Part shown: positions 42,501 through 48,488 of the stretch, in pieces | Layout of the letters: the number at the start of each line of letters is the position of its first letter | Numbering within the stretch: position 1 is the first letter of the stretch | Source: SIAJ01 sp036266155 | GTDB taxonomy: Bacteria; Planctomycetota; Planctomycetia; Gemmatales; Gemmataceae | Assembly: GCA_036266155.1 (NCBI GenBank) | Contig: DATANR010000344.1 | Span: 1 to 48,638 of the forward strand | Length of the DNA stretch: 48,638 nt | Direction: 5' to 3' | Program-made: the position numbers and the translations under genes | Notes under the pieces: model-generated | The model's input: the letters and a program-made list of their open reading frames with translations, nothing else | Database searches by the model: none | Told to the model about the DNA's origin: nothing

Positions 42501-43210
42501 TTCCGGTTCGTGTCGATGGCAACGGTCGGGTTGTAGGCTTCGCCGGCATCGACCCATTTGTAAAGGACATGCTCGTTGCTGGAACCAAGACCGGTGCCGC
42601 CCAGGAGACCGTTGCCGCTGCCGTTGCCGATGTTCATTTCGGTCGGGGTCGCGAGGCTGTAGTCGTACTTCCGCAAAATCAACCGGCCGGCCGTATGGTC
42701 GGAATTCGTTTCCGTATACGTGATGTAGGCGTGCTTGAAGCTGTCGAAGGCGATCGACGGGTTGCTAACGTTTGTCCACTGAACGATACCGCCCGTGCCT
42801 GTTGACGCCTTGGTATCGATTTCGTGTGTCGGGAAATCGACAAACGTCCAGCTGTCGCCGCCGTTGGTTGACGCCTGGATGACGATGTTGGTTTGCGTGC
42901 GTGCGGCATCGGTGTAGATGACGTGCGCCTCAGCGATCAAGAACGGGTTCGTGGGGTCGGCCGCGATCACTGGGGCGAAGGTGCTGAAGCTCCCGTCGCC
43001 GCCGAGCACTGTCGAGCCGCCGCCGCCCACGGTGGGGTCCTGGGCGATGCGGAAGCTAAACGGGTCGACGGTCGCGGCCGGCAACGTGGCCGGAACCTCG
43101 CGGGACTCCAGGTTTTGCACATCGAGACGGGGTCGCCGACGTGCCGGCCGGATGGCCGTGTTGGCGAAGGTTTTGCGGCGGAAGGAGCCCAACAAGGTCG
43201 GCAAGTTCAT
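33524..43210 (-). CDS. Giant exported multidomain protein: P domains, BNR-like propellers, Ig-like and DUF4214-like repeats
   Basis: This 3,228-residue protein is the largest gene in the window. Near the N-terminus it has RRRPRLDVQNLESREVPAT, the motif found at the start of many Gemmata-family secreted proteins and thought to mark an export or anchoring route. Next come a BNR/sialidase-like region (PVIAADPTNPFLIAEAHV, STNGGDSWTFVDFP), three proprotein-convertase P (homoB)-type domains (about residues 383-560, 987-1127, 1325-1470), Ig-like SbsA/Big_5 segments (FDRVIDPSTFTPSDI, FDRVMDTSTFTPADI, FDQYIDPTSFTTSDV), and a long propeller region with WRTTNF and SEDAGKTWQ repeats (about 1505-2577). 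The last 500 residues carry at least four DUF4214-like units (YLKLLGRLPTTAEY, YKQLVGRAATAAEI, YQTLLNRASTGAEE, LLNRAPNAAEL). The ATG at 43210 removes 32 implausible residues. A surface adhesin or matrix protein is likely; no protease domain is seen. Confidence 0.93.
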   Translation of the reverse strand: MNLPTLLGSFRRKTFANTAIRPARRRPRLDVQNLESREVPATLPAATVDPFSFRIAQDPTVGGGGSTVLGGDGSFSTFAPVIAADPTNPFLIAEAHVIYTDAARTQTNIVIQASTNGGDSWTFVDFPTHEIDTKASTGTGGIVQWTNVSNPSIAFDSFKHAYITYTETNSDHTAGRLILRKYDYSLATPTEMNIGNGSGNGLLGGTGLGSSNEHVLYKWVDAGEAYNPTVAIDTNRNTFSDPDIPAVTQTDPLANSQGTAATVKVFVAWNTQNIDYQPHPIGYNRDIIKMAISDDGGTSFGATVLMNNDRNSNNEGAGDPNHYSSPQIVFTQGRGGQAGSGGKMITAWSDYNEPVNFQRLLSDVHSFTAANIPESIEVTNNASKAITDAIDPGSNPHIPQQTLFPIDLTGKTAGVTRIDNISVTVNIHHDDLKQLMLELVAPNGASIVLFNNGTNANGDATGLGISGKNVGLVNEALPGFSGWNVGTTFEDNSEITIAGRTEPFVGVVRAEGTNTVNGLNAKFSTVPAGSIGGVWNLRVTDFRNSGNPTPTTYIRSATIHIQQNYRDAQDPDVDIGRIPAQGTTTGTGFPATSAANPAGIGPGISLATDNSLGAFSPYENRVYMAYVDRGSTVRVIFSDDGGNTWSAVAVGVGTGFLPKIAVDPTTGTLGVAYYSTTFAPTGAPVTGDAAGARVATMFTTSVNLPNFRQPPGVPSGGTPTGTMEFATPIYVNPVEQYQDQITSTTKTFEPITSNGTAMGTDGFGNTMGLVMYNGRVDLVYAGNLDEEGGFIRTQSMRTAGGPRVVYGDTGPVLSDAQTVKAITVPNVAQPAAFQPFPITNTSPTLAANTLTYNNTFFSDGRRQFNGFVVTFDRVIDPSTFTPSDITLIFRSPTDDPINGGTTIPSTDYTITPLDALNDTVNRGTQAAPVFTAIGSKRFLVKMNAGKELSGVGTYSYSVNADISDRIRNRDYQYVDRATSSTFTKTHSPGLVIPDAVGGNPGLQVTSTLNVAIAGNPVVGKVAVQVDITHTNVADLKLILQAPNGVQVTLARAGDSTGGADYIGTIFDDGGALSLASDLPPHSDPSRYRPFENLQQLRATPATGTWRLLITDNVAGDEGVLNDWKLFITPADLVITNSNGNKHDQDADGVEGEANEDIFAMPNPVANTPFALPYVSGSLPIIIPGPFVLAQQATGQPATTDNLVKNATAKSLDLKFDRVMDTSTFTPADIIRITGPLGEIPLNGTGANAITVVPISGLNGAPLANPLANSQFFRIGFPEQKLSGYYQIQLGAGIADTFGNQLDTNQNAGVGNLQGAAVGAPVDVTTFDKGSFSTALPANGIVTTIPLDVNQAFLIQRATVTVSILLNGPAPTANTQDLDIQLIAPDGKAVLLATDAPASGATNSMINTTFDDSSKTPVQLGGPFDNASFDPVQPLAQLINHATVQGTNKTWKLVIKNKGTVPGTISKFVLNFDKSRAGTGLGEVISDQLSLSFRIFQTDGSTDTARGNWTPIGPAGQFPGSQSTAGRVQAVAVDPSDASGNTVYAAGASGGVWRTTNFLTRDVDGPTWIPLTDFGSTNAINVGALALYPDPNGNPQNTTIFVGTGSQDANRIQALEMRGTEDMRFDGVGFLMSEDAGKTWQILDSLDNYDTTTNTYRKIDDPVRDHRFIGAVVNKIVYEQNKNAFSPFRPIIYAVIGQGTATAANVAGLYRSLDGGRTWKQLFVGTVDDFEVAQGSQLPNSGNRPTIAYMGVEGDGMYRTVQLNASTPAFTKMLGGVGRPTVNAEAGGVPTDAPQSDPNGNKSKIVIGVPFFSTKIVTDPNTGTPTVVQADPLANNYYQRWVYAAVSNTDGTLDALYMSKDAGDNWTRVFAPLPTDPPFFFTDHGGTHSLAVSVDPTNPNIVYLASDMLVRIDTTFINDPYNFSLYQHSNADGGLIRVATTGGAQVNDRTLDDGVNPEANSGLTNVPGEAPLSPDDSSADQFNLDPVTGLPLDSLTPLSYAQELDGVIQSDPRKKWNFLNLVRGPYNPFRTDTPLEVANVTKFTNTGDDVVALGVVEGPPRDYEWIANMVTFVDPLTGKARVVYGSDEGITSFVAEGDGTLNRVNTFYQPPANGPSGTPDFVMYTGTDSQVIYDRGLAATVMPDGSSATKTSVPNSNIQVNAKRNGNLQVARFYSGDSQPSLLAASIAHTLALGAARRLNDVVSSSEDVIQTGDNVWSYLGRNGRANYVVADQTGTGAIYILTMGGSESLDPEIPLPALPVNPANMFQVALQGLTPISRTQGLFDKGFAQWDQSVRRFAVNPIDPDGIILGSRTGNLYRTTDQGLTWFDIGDTEDFQNQGVLDGTYTSAMAFAAPELDTTSLNDSILVGTKGGHIFWTKTGGGTNAPGQPINWFDISAGILPGEIIEKIQPNPSRGTHEAYAVTDKNVYWIQDWTAAAGTPAATWQVLTNNIPTIQELGFGHSDWSSNLVGLGLQTPQLMTIAVDWRPTYSPTPALPVLYVGGDAGVFRSTRNPTDPTKTQWIRYPAVGANKASSEGGGLPVVKVTDLDLATGNVDPNSGRVIPAGSPDMLLATTLGRGSWSINLGKPDGVSGPRVISATPNTPQTTPVTKITVTFDQYIDPTSFTTSDVTVTDPNGNPVTVLQVNDVTPIVVGTANLHNVWDIVFDTPGLPDTRLAAEGTYKIVVGPGVLDGGGTPMDQNGNGINGEPSVDSFKMDLVVGRNDVTDYILDSYLKLLGRLPTTAEYTAKNPTAIETTRYTALQTVVKELLATYNTNEARQRLVERLFAIAAPPAGEVGNLLPAPYVLTTAERDSLVADLVNGKKSPETIMIYIMSKPEYFTQAGGTAVGFLTKMYTDLFKGTTVTFASLPPATQSTQTTQAGTTSGRLALLKSIIGGAVVTYDHDSNPATPMITTDFRSNEVTLAYKQLVGRAATAAEITAGKKLIAKPLAAKSIQGLEWVYWKIMTSKEFFSLQTQNEPGVSPDDGLHTDRSWVNGVINGRFFRTVDTDADGWLSTIIERDTYSQKALDLFKTQRTTFEKALVGGDEYRKLQITFYYKFVFGVGRIVTDPEMKTWLANLKAGKTYANLVSTLLGSAEYYQLKTGSTTPTAALNVTWAKAVYQTLLNRASTGAEETALVNQIPAKGRTGAALSVLNSTDHTNGDTWRDILIKADFTLLLNRAPNAAELTAYETYLSKNRWEYALVDIMATGAAIIESPTIPRQFWEIAN

Positions 43211-43555
43211 GTGACTCTCGCACGGTGGCCGGGGCTGGCCGGAGTTTTTGAAACCGGGGCCCGGAAGGTTATCTTGGAAGTTGAACTCAGAAGTCTCGCA
43301 AAGCACTGCGTTCGAACAGCTCGGTCAAGCGGCTCGATCCGATGATGGGCGGCAAATAGCACGCCGCCGTTCACCACGGTCCGGGTGTCAAATCATGTGG
43401 GGTGGCCGGCCCGCGAAGGCCGATAGGCGGCGATATTCGCGCTATCTTACGGCTTAAATTCCCTGGGCTGCAACCAAACACCCATGTCCCCAGGGCAAAA
43501 CCGCGGTCGATTGATCGGGTCGTGAAGGGAAGTTCCGAGATCGTTGTCCTGCCGG
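43211..43555. other. Intergenic region upstream of the giant gene
   Basis: No gene is supported. On the minus strand a weak sigma-70-like pair, TTGCAG then TAAGAT at 18-base spacing, occurs around 43440-43480, and CCCTGGG/CCCAGGG is an inverted pair at about 43463-43497. Either could belong to the giant gene's promoter region; evidence is slight. Confidence 0.5.
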
Positions 43556-44881
43556 TTACGCAGCCGGACAGTACATCTTCCCGGACATGTCAAGTCGGGT
43601 CATTGTCCCCGACTTACCCCTCTCAGATACCACTAGACAGGCGCCCGATTCGAAATCGACCCATTTCTCCGCCGCGTGGCGCTGCGGAATATCCGCCCGG
43701 CCCCGCGGCCCGGAATGGCCCTTCGCCATGTTGACGAGGAAGAGGACCAAAAGGATTGCAAAAATAATGAGCACAACCAGCCGTGCGATCTTCAACCAAC
43801 TCCACGGCCGCTCGCCGGCCACCCTGCCGGTTCGTCCGTTCACCAGTATATGGAAGAGTCTTTCGCGATAACGGTAATTGGCCACCCAGACCGGCAAGAG
43901 CGTGTGTTTGAACGTCACGCCGACATGATTCGTTCGCCGCGAATTGATGATTTGATGATCGCCGCCAATATCGCCGTGGATTAGACCCGTAATCACATCC
44001 GCCATGATCTCCTTGGCCGTGTGAAACCCCTCCTTGAGGCTTACCGCATAACGTTCGGTGACATGGCCGGTTAGAAACTCCTCACGAAACGGCTCCAGTT
44101 CCTTCAGTTCCCACGGGCCGACCTTGTCCGTCAGATTGCCAGGCACCGTGTGCGACGCCCGCACGAGAACGTCGTCGAAGAAATGCTTGACCTCGCCCGA
44201 GACCGGCCACCACCGCGTCTTGCGCACTTGCCGCGTCTGTTGCTTGCCGTCGGAGTCCGTGTAGGTTTCCGTTTCCCAATAGTCGTCGCCGCGTTGACCC
44301 GTGTACCGCGTGTACGTCATCGCGTCGTAGGTCCAGAACGGAGCGTAGACGCTGTTGAACTGGCCGAGATTGGCGAGTTTCTTCAATTCCGTCGGGGCAA
44401 ACCAGAGGCCGCTGATCCAGGTGTTGAAATGGTTGCGGGCATCGCGGTCGCTGATGCTGAACGGCAGCAGCGATTCGGGCAGAATCAGGTCCTTGACTGC
44501 CTCCGGCTTATTGTCCAGGTTGGTGCCGCAATAGGGGCACTTGTCGGTTGCGACGCGATCCTCGATGACGACGACTGCTCCGCAACCCGTGCACTTGACC
44601 TGCGAGTATTTGCTGCCAACCGTGACCTCGGCCCGTTCTTCCTGCTTATCGAGAAACTCCTCGAGATCGTGCTCACGGACGGATGCCTTCTCGTCGTCGT
44701 CGGCCTCGGGAATATGCTCGATGAACCCGCAATAGGGGCACTTCAGGCCGCGGTCGGCGGGGTCGAAATCGAGCTTGGCGCCGCACTGCCGGCACGGGAA
44801 TTTGCGGCCCGTCGGCGGGGCCTTCGGCTCAACATGCGGCAAAGGCGGCGGCGCCTTCTTGGGAAGCGGCGGCGGAGGCAT
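43556..44881 (-). CDS. Zinc-ribbon membrane protein, YdjG-like
   Basis: The 441-residue protein starts with a proline-rich stretch (MPPPPLPKKAPPPLPHVEPK), then two zinc ribbons: C30/C33 with C48/C51, and C97/C100 with C115/C118. A central soluble domain follows with WISGLWFAPTELKKLAN and PFWTYDAMTYTRYTGQRGD, then a C-terminal membrane helix (KIARLVVLIIFAILLVLFLV, about 366-386) and a short tail. The combination of two TFIIB-like ribbons and a membrane helix matches YdjG-type proteins, often mis-annotated as primosomal protein N or helicase. In Bacillus subtilis, YdjG works with the SPFH protein YdjI and PspA in envelope stress. An SPFH protein is two genes upstream here (45880-46986), which supports the assignment; no PspA is in the window. 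Confidence 0.8.
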   Translation of the reverse strand: MPPPPLPKKAPPPLPHVEPKAPPTGRKFPCRQCGAKLDFDPADRGLKCPYCGFIEHIPEADDDEKASVREHDLEEFLDKQEERAEVTVGSKYSQVKCTGCGAVVVIEDRVATDKCPYCGTNLDNKPEAVKDLILPESLLPFSISDRDARNHFNTWISGLWFAPTELKKLANLGQFNSVYAPFWTYDAMTYTRYTGQRGDDYWETETYTDSDGKQQTRQVRKTRWWPVSGEVKHFFDDVLVRASHTVPGNLTDKVGPWELKELEPFREEFLTGHVTERYAVSLKEGFHTAKEIMADVITGLIHGDIGGDHQIINSRRTNHVGVTFKHTLLPVWVANYRYRERLFHILVNGRTGRVAGERPWSWLKIARLVVLIIFAILLVLFLVNMAKGHSGPRGRADIPQRHAAEKWVDFESGACLVVSERGKSGTMTRLDMSGKMYCPAA

Positions 44882-44908
44882 GCGGTAGGATTTTTGGCCA
44901 AAAGTTTA

Positions 44909-44933
44909 GCGGGCGTCCCACCGGGACGCCCGC
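44909..44933 (-). terminator. Hairpin terminator downstream of the SIMPL gene
   Basis: An 11-bp perfect stem with a 3-base loop begins 7 bases after the SIMPL stop on the minus strand and is followed by CTAAACTTTTGG. It lies in the 59-base gap before the zinc-ribbon gene, so it may reduce but not exclude readthrough into it. Confidence 0.65.
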
Positions 44934-44940
44934 GGGAGGC

Positions 44941-45741
44941 TCAGTACGAACACTTCACAATCACTTTCACCTTGATCTCGACCTCGCCCGCCGGAGTCCG
45001 CGGGCTGGCTTGTGTCTCAATGCCATAAATGTTCAGGAACGAATCCGGGGTTGTTTTCTCGCTTTCCGGCACGTCGGTCACCGACACAACCTTGACCTCG
45101 CCCGCCCCGAGGCCCTTGGCGATCGCCCTGGCCGAGCCGACCGCCTTCGCCACAGCCTTTTGCAGCAATTGCTCGCGGACGGATCCATCGTCATCGCGGC
45201 TCAAGACAATGCGCGGGCCGCCATTCGCTTCCTGGCCCGGCAAGCCGATGCCAAGGTTGCTTTCCCGTTCCTCACCGCCACCCGTGTTGGCGCCCGCTTC
45301 GGTGACCGCTTTGACAAAGGCATCGACGGCCGCCCGCAACTTCTCCGGATCCTTTTCGCTGATCGTCGCCGTGTGCGATGTAAAGCCGAGGAACGGCCCG
45401 AGCCCCGGCCCAGGCGCCGCCGCGCCCGGCGCCACGGGAACCGCAAGCCCCGCTTGGTTCCCCTGCGATTGCTTGATCGTTACCGGCGCCGTGCTGATGA
45501 CGACGCCGGCCAGCTTGAGTTTCTTAATCGCCTCGTCGATGCTCGTGGTCGTTTTGGTGAGCACGTCCTTGACGGCGTCGGCCGAGGGCTCCGAAACGCG
45601 GACGCCGTAGTGAATTCGGGCAGTGTCCGGCTTGACGAACGCGGTCGCGTTGCCGGTCGTGGTGATCACTTTCTCGGCCGGGTCAGCAAACGCGGGCAAC
45701 GCCAGAACGGCGGCCACCAACGCGGACATGAAGACACGCAT
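44941..45741 (-). CDS. Exported SIMPL domain protein (DUF541)
   Basis: The 266-residue protein has a signal peptide (MRVFMSALVAAVLALPAFA, cleavage near residue 19) and a SIMPL domain (formerly DUF541), seen in VITTTGNATAFVKPDTARIHYGV, IDEAIKKLKLAGVVIST and LLQKAVAKAVGSARAIAKGLG. SIMPL proteins are periplasmic or outer-membrane-associated proteins of unclear role, some linked to oxidative or envelope stress and some to kinase or porin binding. A proline/glycine-rich insert (VAPGAAAPGPGLGPFLG) splits the domain. The ATG at 45741 begins the signal peptide; the ORF to 45858 translates the family C repeat. It lies between the SPFH and zinc-ribbon genes on the same strand. Confidence 0.9.
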   Translation of the reverse strand: MRVFMSALVAAVLALPAFADPAEKVITTTGNATAFVKPDTARIHYGVRVSEPSADAVKDVLTKTTTSIDEAIKKLKLAGVVISTAPVTIKQSQGNQAGLAVPVAPGAAAPGPGLGPFLGFTSHTATISEKDPEKLRAAVDAFVKAVTEAGANTGGGEERESNLGIGLPGQEANGGPRIVLSRDDDGSVREQLLQKAVAKAVGSARAIAKGLGAGEVKVVSVTDVPESEKTTPDSFLNIYGIETQASPRTPAGEVEIKVKVIVKCSY

Positions 45742-45768
45742 GAAGCGACTCCTGTGGAAATCCAATTT

Positions 45769-45866
45769 AGCCACGGATGCAACACGGATGCGACACGGAC
45801 AAGGCAGAAGGGCAATTAGTTCTCTTTTCTCCGAATCCATGTTCGATCCGTGTTTCATCCGTGGCT
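45769..45866. repeat. Inverted repeat, family C, second copy
   Basis: AGCCACGGATG(C/A)AACACGGAT occurs at 45769 onward and, inverted, ending at 45866, with about 40 bases between. The same core is in the element at 1661-1728. It fills most of the gap between the SPFH gene and the SIMPL gene. Confidence 0.75.
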
Positions 45867-45879
45867 CTGTTATGCACGT

Positions 45880-46986
45880 TTAACTCTTCGGCAACGGCGG
45901 CGGCACGCTGGCGAACAAGGATTGCAGTTCGGCAACGCCTTCCGCCGCAACCCAGCCAGCCATCCCCTGCTTCCAGACCAACGATTGCCGGGTGACTTCG
46001 CCGGACCGCACCTTGGCAGCCAGCGCTCCCATATCAAACGGCCCAACCTGCGATCCGTTGACACCCACAAAATATTGCGCGCTCGCCCCCGGCAGGGGTG
46101 GCGGTCCACCGGCCGATGCAGCTTGCGTGCCACGCAGTGCGTCGGCCATAGCGCCGCCGATCGCGACACCAGCTCCCAGCCCGGCGCCGACGCCGGCCAC
46201 ACCACCGGGGTTGTTGGCCGCGTCACCAATTGCATTGGCCGTCTGAAACCGTGTGTACTGGTTCATGTCGCCGAGCACAGCCATGCTCGAACGCTTGTCG
46301 AGCATCTGCTCCACTTCGGGCGGCAGGGAGATGTTTTCGACGAAAAACTGCGTGATCGTCAGGCCCATCCCCTGCATCTCAGGAGTGACCTTTTCACGAG
46401 CAATCGCACTCAGCTTTTCGTAATTGCCCGCCAGATCGAGAATCGGAATGCGGGCCGTTCCCAGCGCATCGACAATCCGCGAGACGATCACATTGCGAAG
46501 TTGATTGGCGATCTCGTATGTTTCAAAACTCGGGTCAGTAGCCACGAGTTCACGGATGAATTTCGCCGGGTCGGCCACCTTGAACGCGTATGTCCCAAAC
46601 GCCCGCACGCGCACTGGGCCGAACTCCGGGTCACGCATCATGACCGGGTTCTGCGTGCCCCACTTCTTGTCGGTCCACTGGCGGGTCGCGACAAAGTAGA
46701 CCTCGGCCTTGAACGGCGAATTGAAGCCGTATTTCCAGCCCTTGATCGTGCTCAGGATCGGCAGATTCTTGGTTTCGAGTGTATACATGCCCGGCGAAAA
46801 GACGTCGGCAATTTGCCCTTCGGAAACGAATACGGCCGCTTGCCCCTCGCGGACCGTCAGCTTGGCGCCGTTCTTGATTTCGTTTTGGTAACGTGGGAAA
46901 CGGTAGCAAAGGATGTCGTTGTTGGACGGCTCGGTCCACTCGATGATGTCGATGAACTCGCCACGCAATTTGTCGAGCAGGCTCAT
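45880..46986 (-). CDS. SPFH domain protein, YdjI type, with C-terminal GYF_2 domain
   Basis: The 368-residue protein starts MSLLDKLRGEFIDIIEWTE, the opening of the YdjI (virion core protein-like) SPFH family. The SPFH domain (about residues 25-240) includes VREGQAAVFVSEGQIADVF, WGTQNPVMMRDPEFGPVRVRAFG and MGLTITQFFVENISLPPEV. A glycine-rich stretch (GVAGVGAGLGAGVAIGGAM) and GGPPPLPG lead to a GYF_2-type domain (QYFVGVNGSQVGPFDMGAL to SLVWKQGMAGW, about 305-355), ending VPPPLPKS. The family forms membrane microdomain or stress complexes. The YdjG-like zinc-ribbon gene is two genes downstream. The ATG at 46986 gives the conserved start; the ORF to 47133 is not supported. Confidence 0.92.
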   Translation of the reverse strand: MSLLDKLRGEFIDIIEWTEPSNNDILCYRFPRYQNEIKNGAKLTVREGQAAVFVSEGQIADVFSPGMYTLETKNLPILSTIKGWKYGFNSPFKAEVYFVATRQWTDKKWGTQNPVMMRDPEFGPVRVRAFGTYAFKVADPAKFIRELVATDPSFETYEIANQLRNVIVSRIVDALGTARIPILDLAGNYEKLSAIAREKVTPEMQGMGLTITQFFVENISLPPEVEQMLDKRSSMAVLGDMNQYTRFQTANAIGDAANNPGGVAGVGAGLGAGVAIGGAMADALRGTQAASAGGPPPLPGASAQYFVGVNGSQVGPFDMGALAAKVRSGEVTRQSLVWKQGMAGWVAAEGVAELQSLFASVPPPLPKS

Positions 46987-47058
46987 GAGCGGGTCTCCAT
47001 TCGGAGTGACGTGCGTGGGGGTTATTCTGCAAAACCCCAGGGACATTTGCAATGAGTT

Positions 47059-47126
47059 GGCGAGCGGAGCCGCGTGAGCGGCCCGATGTCGGACGTAATC
47101 GGAATGCTTACGCACTTCCGCTCGCC
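47059..47126. repeat. Inverted repeat GGCGAGCGGA/TCCGCTCGCC
   Basis: The 10-base arms (47059-47068 and 47117-47126) flank a GC-rich centre with its own partial palindrome, GAGCGGAGCCGCGTGAGCGGC-like. GGCGAGCGGAGC also occurs at 48621-48632, cut by the window end. It lies between the lipoprotein gene and the SPFH gene. Confidence 0.5.
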
Positions 47127-47133
47127 TCGCCAC

Positions 47134-47520
47134 CTACTTTTTCAACGGCAAATGGAAATCCGCGACGTTGCGGTCGTTCTTCTCGACGTCGCAAGTCAGG
47201 ATCGTGTACGCGTTGTACTCCGACGGGATGTACGACGCCTTGGTGTGTTGGTGCATGGCCTCGTTGTAACCCATGTCCTTCTGACCGTGGACTTCCACCT
47301 TCATCCTTCCGGCCGGCACCTTGGCCTCGTAGCGACCGTTGATGATCTTCGCCGTCACCGGGTGGATATTACCGTCCTCGGGCAGAAAGTTGATTTGGCC
47401 GTCGTCGACGGATTGCCCCTGCCAGGTGATTTCGCCGGTCACCGTGTAGAGAGGCGTCCCGCCGCAGCCGGCCGCGAGCAATGCGGCCAGTACGGCGGGG
47501 ACGAAATGACAACTGCGCAT
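47134..47520 (-). CDS. Small lipoprotein with carboxypeptidase-regulatory/transthyretin-like fold
   Basis: The 128-residue protein has a lipoprotein signal (MRSCHFVPAVLAALLAAGCG) with lipobox LAAGC and lipidation at Cys19. The rest (YTVTGEITWQGQSVDDGQINFLP, VTAKIINGRYEAKVPAGRMKVEV) is a beta-sandwich resembling carboxypeptidase regulatory-like domains, common in planctomycete lipoproteins that accompany DUF1559 genes. The ATG at 47520 begins the lipoprotein signal; the ORF to 47733 overlaps the neighbour. It starts 11 bases after the DUF1559 stop on the same strand, so the two are an operon. Function of this pairing is unknown. Confidence 0.88.
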   Translation of the reverse strand: MRSCHFVPAVLAALLAAGCGGTPLYTVTGEITWQGQSVDDGQINFLPEDGNIHPVTAKIINGRYEAKVPAGRMKVEVHGQKDMGYNEAMHQHTKASYIPSEYNAYTILTCDVEKNDRNVADFHLPLKK

Positions 47521-47531
47521 GCGGCGCTCCC

Positions 47532-48488
47532 TTAGAGGTCGCCGGGGATTTCGCCGCCGTTGCGACTGCCGAGCGCCTTGTACGTGATCGGATTCACCGA
47601 GTTGCGGATGAAGCGCACCGATCCGTCGCACATGGCCATGTTGACGCCATTCGCGTGGTAGCTGCGTGCCAGCACGAAGATGTTGTTGCCCGTCCAGATG
47701 CAGGGGGCCTGCTTGGGCGGCGAGTTGGCGCACCAGTCGAATTGATCGGGGATCGGGCTATTGGGTGGCAGTCTGGTGCTGAAGGCCACGCCACTGTGGG
47801 CCGGGTTGTAATAGCGGCCGCGGATGTCGTGCGAGTCGATGTCCTGCACCAGAATCAATTCGCTGACCAGGCCTGTATTGGTCGTGCCGTCCGTGATGTC
47901 CGTCAGCGCCGTCTTCGAAAGCGCGTACATGACGCCGTCAAGCTGCGAACTGGAAACGAGGTCGCCATTGTTGTTGAAGTAGCCGCTCGATGCGCACACG
48001 ACGTAGTTGCCGGAGAACCCCTGGTTGGGTGTGCCGAACCCGCCCCAGAACGTGTGAATCTTCGGCCCAAGCGAATCCGACGGGCACATGAACGTCTTGA
48101 TGACCGAGTCCATCTGCGGGAAGCCGAGCGCCGACTGGCCGGTTTCGAGGAATGTGTAAAGGTTCCGCCAAATGTTGTCCTGCTCGATGAACGGCAGGAT
48201 GTCGTGGCCCCAACTTCGACGATCGTATTTGCCGTTGTAGGGGTACGGCGTCGAACCCGTGCCGTCGATGTAGTTGTAAGTGGCGTGCGGTAGGTAACCG
48301 TACGTGTCATGGTGGTTGTGCAGGCCGATGGCGACCTGCTTCATGTTGTTGCTGCATTTCATCCGGTTGGCGGCCTCGCGGATCTTTTGCACCGCCGGCA
48401 GCAGCAAGCCGATCAGAATCGCGATGATGGCAATGACGACAAGCAATTCGATGAGGGTAAACCCTCGCCGTTCCGAGATCGGACGCAT
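47532..48488 (-). CDS. DUF1559 protein with prepilin-type N-terminus
   Basis: The 318-residue protein starts MRPISERRGFTLIELLVVIA, the type IV prepilin cleavage motif (cut before FTLIELL), followed by a hydrophobic helix and QKIREAANRMKCSNNMKQ. The DUF1559 domain then covers the rest, with SWGHDILPFIEQDN, FMCPSDSLGPKIH, DITDGTTNTGLVSELI and the C-terminal HANGVNMAMCDGSVRFIRNSV. The family is very large in planctomycetes and rare elsewhere; its role is thought to be surface or pseudopilin-like but is unproven. The ATG at 48488 is 18 residues inside the ORF and starts the prepilin motif. It is the first gene of a two-gene operon with the lipoprotein. Upstream sequence to the window end holds no gene. 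Confidence 0.95.
   Translation of the reverse strand: MRPISERRGFTLIELLVVIAIIAILIGLLLPAVQKIREAANRMKCSNNMKQVAIGLHNHHDTYGYLPHATYNYIDGTGSTPYPYNGKYDRRSWGHDILPFIEQDNIWRNLYTFLETGQSALGFPQMDSVIKTFMCPSDSLGPKIHTFWGGFGTPNQGFSGNYVVCASSGYFNNNGDLVSSSQLDGVMYALSKTALTDITDGTTNTGLVSELILVQDIDSHDIRGRYYNPAHSGVAFSTRLPPNSPIPDQFDWCANSPPKQAPCIWTGNNIFVLARSYHANGVNMAMCDGSVRFIRNSVNPITYKALGSRNGGEIPGDL

Noticed and set aside
45850..47055. A 401-residue plus-strand frame opposite the SPFH gene
   Set aside because: Fully antisense to a gene with clear SPFH and GYF_2 homology; no domain of its own.
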